A stretch of DNA of 9,380 nt, from contig CAZQSU010000106.1 in the NCBI GenBank assembly GCA_964595905.1, forward strand, positions 1-9,380, given 5' to 3'. A program made the translations under genes and the position numbers. This DNA comes from JAFDWI01 sp964595905. Its GTDB lineage: Bacteria > Actinomycetota > Acidimicrobiia > Acidimicrobiales > Iamiaceae. The notes below the pieces were generated by a model. That model had not been told where the DNA came from. It searched no databases and saw nothing but the letters and a program-made list of their open reading frames with translations. Below, piece after piece: positions 6,482 to 9,380 of this stretch (its first letter is position 1; each line of letters opens with the position of its first letter).

Positions 6482-7330
6482 GTGGCGATCGATCCCGGAG
6501 CGGTCGGCGCGAAGGGCGAGCCGAGCACCCGGAGCTGGGACTCCCGCGATGTCATGCTGTACGCCCTCGGTGTCGGCGCCGGCGTCGACGAGCTGGAGCT
6601 GACCACCGAGAACACCAAGGACGTCGAGTTGGTGACCCTGCCGTCGATGGCGGTGATCCTCGGCGGTGGCGGCATGAACGCGCTGGGCAACATCGGTTCG
6701 TTCAACCCGGTCCTGTTGGTACACGGCGGCCAGTCGTTCCGCGTGCACGGGCCGATCCCGACGTCGGGCACGGTCACCAGCGAAGGCGAGGTGACCGCGA
6801 TCTGGGACAAGGGATCCGGCGCGGTGGTCGAGGTCACCTCGGCCACCCGGCTCGAGGGATCCGACGAGGTGCTCTTCACGAACGTGACGTCGATCTTCCT
6901 GCGGGGTGAGGGCGGCTTCGGGGGCGAACGGGGACCGTCCGGCGCGCAGAACGAACCGCCCGACACCGCGGCGAACCACCAGGTCGTGCTGTCGACGCGC
7001 GACGACCAGGCGCTGTTGTACCGACTCTCGGGCGACCACAACCCGTTGCACTCGGACCCGGCGTTCGCCGCAGCGGCCGGGTTCGACCGACCGATCCTGC
7101 ACGGGCTGTGCACCTACGGGTTCACGTGTCGCGGATTGATCCAGGGGTTGTGCGACGGCGACGCGACGAGGCTCACCTCGATGGAGGGGCGCTTCTCGTC
7201 ACCGGTGTACCCGGGTGAGACGCTGACGGTCCGCATGTGGGAGACCGACGACGGCGAGGCGGTGTTCACCACCCACGGCGCGGACGACCGCGTCGTCATC
7301 TCCGCCGGCCGGGCCACCTGGCGGGACTAG
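6482..7330 (+). CDS. MaoC-family enoyl-CoA hydratase 2 (double hotdog)
   Basis: A 282-residue protein starting at GTG 6482. The C-terminal hotdog carries the full hydratase 2 signature YRLSGDHNPLHSDP (180-193), with Asp185 and His190 as the catalytic pair, followed by AAAAGFDRPILHGLCTYG (196-213). The N-terminal hotdog (about 10-140) includes LVHGGQSFRVHGPIP (79-93), which forms the acyl-chain tunnel in two-domain members. This layout matches the hydratase part of eukaryotic MFE-2 and actinobacterial HtdY/ChsH3-type enzymes. It hydrates a trans-2-enoyl-CoA to the (3R)-hydroxyacyl-CoA, the substrate of the preceding SDR. A Gly-rich spacer (142-155) joins the two hotdogs. The stop TAG at 7328-7330 lies 35 bp before dnaE. 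The chain is full length with no missing catalytic residue; whether it acts on fatty acids or steroid side chains cannot be read. Confidence 0.92.
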   Translation: MAIDPGAVGAKGEPSTRSWDSRDVMLYALGVGAGVDELELTTENTKDVELVTLPSMAVILGGGGMNALGNIGSFNPVLLVHGGQSFRVHGPIPTSGTVTSEGEVTAIWDKGSGAVVEVTSATRLEGSDEVLFTNVTSIFLRGEGGFGGERGPSGAQNEPPDTAANHQVVLSTRDDQALLYRLSGDHNPLHSDPAFAAAAGFDRPILHGLCTYGFTCRGLIQGLCDGDATRLTSMEGRFSSPVYPGETLTVRMWETDDGEAVFTTHGADDRVVISAGRATWRD

Positions 7331-7333
7331 GAT
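7328..7333 (+). promoter_or_regulatory. dnaE: Possible -10 box for dnaE
   Basis: TAGGAT matches the actinobacterial TAnnnT -10 pattern and overlaps the MaoC stop codon. It would give a leader of about 25 nt. No -35 match is visible 17 bp upstream, so dnaE may instead be read from the SDR promoter. Confidence 0.25.
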
Positions 7334-7353
7334 TCGTCTCCCGGCCCGTCGAA

Positions 7354-7359
7354 GGGGAG
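7354..7359 (+). promoter_or_regulatory. dnaE: Shine-Dalgarno that fixes the TTG start of dnaE
   Basis: GGGGAG 6 nt before the TTG at 7366. No ATG or GTG occurs in this frame between the MaoC stop and the conserved N-terminal motif, so this site decides the start. Confidence 0.8.
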
Positions 7360-7365
7360 TTCTCG

Positions 7366-9380
7366 TTGGGGGATTCGTTCACCCATCTGCATCTGCACAC
7401 CGAGTATTCGATGTTGGACGGTGCCGCGCGCGTCGCGGAGGTGGTGGCCGCCGCGGCAGCCGACGGGCAACCCGCGATCGGGATCACCGACCACGGCAAC
7501 ATGTACGGGATCCTCGACTTCTACCGGGCCTGTCACGACCACGGCATCAAGCCGATCCTGGGAACCGAGGCGTACCAGGCGTACGAGTCGCGCACCGAGC
7601 GACCGTCGCGCAAGGGACGCGTCGACGATTCGGGTGGCGATGTCGAGGGCAACCGCAAGCTGTACTACCACCTCACGCTCCTGGCCGAGAACGCGGTCGG
7701 CTACAAGAACCTCATCCAGCTCTCGAGCCGGGCCTACCTCGAGGGGTACTACTACAAGCCCCGCGTCGACTGGGAGCTGCTCGACTCCCACCACGACGGG
7801 ATCATCGCGACCACCGGCTGCCTGGGGGGACAGGTGCTCCAGGCGTTGCTCCGCGACGACTTCGACGACGCCCTCGCCAAGGCCGCGCGGCTCCAGGACA
7901 TCTTCGGACGCGACCACCTCTTCGTCGAGTTGCAGGACCACGGACTGCCCGACCAGCGCCGGACGAATCCGAAGCTGCTCGAGATCGCGCGCCGGATCCA
8001 GGCGCCGCTGCTGGCGACCAACGACAGCCATTACACGCACCGGGGTGACGCGACGGCCCACGACGCGCTGCTGTGCGTGCAGACCGGGTCGTTGATGAGC
8101 GACCCGAACCGGTTCCACTTCGACGGCGACGAGCACTTCCTCAAGTCCGCGGCCGAGATGCGCGACCTGTTCGCCGAGGTGCCCGAGGCGTGTGACAACT
8201 CGTTGTGGATCGCGGAGCGGTGCGACGTCGAGATCGAGTTCGGCAAGCCGCTGCTGCCCGACTTTCCCCTCCCCGAAGGATTCACCGACGATGCCGAGTA
8301 CCTGCGACACCTGACCTTCGAGGGCGCGAAGACCCGCTGGGGGAACCCCCTACCCGACGAGGTCGTCGAACGGCTCGCCTACGAGCTCGAGGTCATCGGG
8401 AACATGGGGTTCTCGTCGTACTTCCTGATCACCTGGGACCTGATCCGCCACGCCAAGTCCAACGGGATCCGGGTCGGTCCGGGCCGGGGCTCGGCGGCGG
8501 GGTGCGCGGTGGCCTACTGCCTGGCAATCACCGAGTTGGACCCGATCCGCTACGACCTGCTCTTCGAGCGGTTCCTGAACCCGAGCCGGATCTCGATGCC
8601 CGACATCGACATGGACTTCGACTCGCGCTGTCGCGACGAGATGATCCGCTACGCCGCGGAACAGTACGGCCGCGATCACGTCGCCCAGATCATCACGTTC
8701 TCCCAGATCAAGGCACGCGCCGCCGTGCGTGATGCGGCCCGGGTGCTGGGCGAGCCCTACGCCGTGGGCGACCGGATCGCGAAGGCGATGCCGCCACTCA
8801 TCATGGGGCGCGACACGCCGCTGTACGCGTGCCTCGAGCCGCACCCCAAATACGAGGACGGCTACAAGATGGCCAGCGAGCTGCGCCAGATGTACGACGA
8901 CGAACCCGAGTCGCGGGCGGTCATCGACGTCGCCAAGGGGCTCGAAGGCCTGCGTCGCCAGGACTCGATCCATGCCTCGGCGGTGGTGATCACCAAGGAT
9001 CCCCTCACCGACATGCTCCCGATCCAACGCAAACCCGAGGCGGGTAGGGACCCCGAGGACGCGCCGGTGGTCACCCAGTACGAGATGCACGGGGTCGAGG
9101 ACCTGGGCCTGTTGAAGATGGACTTCCTCGGCCTGCGGAACCTCGACGTGATCGCCGACGCGCTGGACGTGATCGAGGCCTTCCGCGGTGAAACGCTCGA
9201 CATCGATCACATCCCCCTCGACGACCAGCCCACCTACGACCTGCTGCAGACCGGCGAGACGATCGGGGTGTTCCAACTCGAGGGCGGGCCGATGCGGGCG
9301 CTGGTCCGATCGCTCGCCCCGACGACCTTCGAGGACGTCGCCGCGTTGATCGCGCTGTACCGGCCCGGGCCGATGAGCGC
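7366..9380 (+). CDS. dnaE: DNA polymerase III alpha subunit (partial, N-terminal 671 residues)
   Basis: The replicative polymerase, starting at TTG 7366 (read as Met) and open at the right edge; full-length proteins have roughly 1,150-1,200 residues. The N-terminal PHP domain opens with HLHLHTEYSMLDGA (7-20). All nine expected metal ligands are present: His9, His11, Asp18, His43, Glu68, His102, Cys152, Asp220 and His222. This is the pattern of proofreading-competent actinobacterial DnaE1. The palm carries VGPGRGSAAG and PDIDMDFDS (412-420), with catalytic Asp415 and Asp417, and the third Asp586 in KMDFLGL. The sequence ends at ALYRPGPMS. The PEAGRDPEDAP segment before the third Asp resembles actinobacterial proteins. 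No intein is seen in the covered part. It follows the MaoC gene by 35 bp on the same strand, without functional relation. It is probably the essential copy, since the proofreading site is intact. Confidence 0.97.
   Translation, partial: MGDSFTHLHLHTEYSMLDGAARVAEVVAAAAADGQPAIGITDHGNMYGILDFYRACHDHGIKPILGTEAYQAYESRTERPSRKGRVDDSGGDVEGNRKLYYHLTLLAENAVGYKNLIQLSSRAYLEGYYYKPRVDWELLDSHHDGIIATTGCLGGQVLQALLRDDFDDALAKAARLQDIFGRDHLFVELQDHGLPDQRRTNPKLLEIARRIQAPLLATNDSHYTHRGDATAHDALLCVQTGSLMSDPNRFHFDGDEHFLKSAAEMRDLFAEVPEACDNSLWIAERCDVEIEFGKPLLPDFPLPEGFTDDAEYLRHLTFEGAKTRWGNPLPDEVVERLAYELEVIGNMGFSSYFLITWDLIRHAKSNGIRVGPGRGSAAGCAVAYCLAITELDPIRYDLLFERFLNPSRISMPDIDMDFDSRCRDEMIRYAAEQYGRDHVAQIITFSQIKARAAVRDAARVLGEPYAVGDRIAKAMPPLIMGRDTPLYACLEPHPKYEDGYKMASELRQMYDDEPESRAVIDVAKGLEGLRRQDSIHASAVVITKDPLTDMLPIQRKPEAGRDPEDAPVVTQYEMHGVEDLGLLKMDFLGLRNLDVIADALDVIEAFRGETLDIDHIPLDDQPTYDLLQTGETIGVFQLEGGPMRALVRSLAPTTFEDVAALIALYRPGPMS

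Noticed and set aside
7366..9380. Intein or frameshift in dnaE
   Set aside because: The 671 visible codons read through the PHP and palm domains with expected spacing of the catalytic Asp residues and no splicing-domain motifs.

Overview
The window is GC-rich bacterial DNA with closely packed genes, GTG and TTG starts beside ATG, and a DnaE protein whose central region reads like an actinobacterial DnaE1 (an intact PHP proofreading site and the stretch leading into KMDFLGLR). Threonine-rich linkers in an exported-type protein, a large VanW-family protein, an AurF-like diiron protein and split SDR/MaoC beta-oxidation enzymes fit Actinomycetota. I would guess an uncultured Acidimicrobiia-like lineage, but the lineage within the phylum is inference. 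A run of exactly 100 N (3384-3483) marks a scaffold join, so this is probably a draft or metagenome assembly. No RNA gene, mobile element or CRISPR array is visible.

Left arm, all on the minus strand and read from right to left: a membrane-anchored VanW-family protein (5390 to the gap); a TetR regulator missing only its extreme N-terminus (gap to 2742); an AurF-like diiron oxygenase (2745-1771), coupled to the TetR gene by a GTGA overlap; a geranylgeranyl-reductase-family FAD enzyme (1713-442); and the N-terminal part of a nitronate monooxygenase-like FMN enzyme (409 to the left edge). A perfect 8-4-8 inverted repeat at 423-442 lies just before the last gene and is a plausible TetR-type operator. 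The four genes from TetR to the flavoenzyme look like one redox operon under local control. An N-oxygenase-type protein beside a nitronate monooxygenase-type protein is the most suggestive pairing.

Right arm, plus strand, divergent from VanW across 179 bp: an SDR 3-hydroxyacyl-CoA dehydrogenase (5570-6478) and, 3 bp later, a double-hotdog MaoC enoyl-CoA hydratase 2 (6482-7330). Together they correspond to the two core activities of eukaryotic multifunctional enzyme type 2, here as separate proteins. Next comes dnaE (7366 to the right edge). Its start is a TTG behind a strong Shine-Dalgarno, so ATG/GTG-only gene finding would miss the correct start.

The apparent 882-codon open frame joining VanW and TetR exists only because 100 N happens to keep the frame. 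It should be annotated as two broken genes. The rest is conserved metabolism and replication. The points most worth a second look are the AurF/TetR/flavoenzyme operon with its inverted repeat, and the VanW domain that lacks the family's usual Cys-Gln signature.
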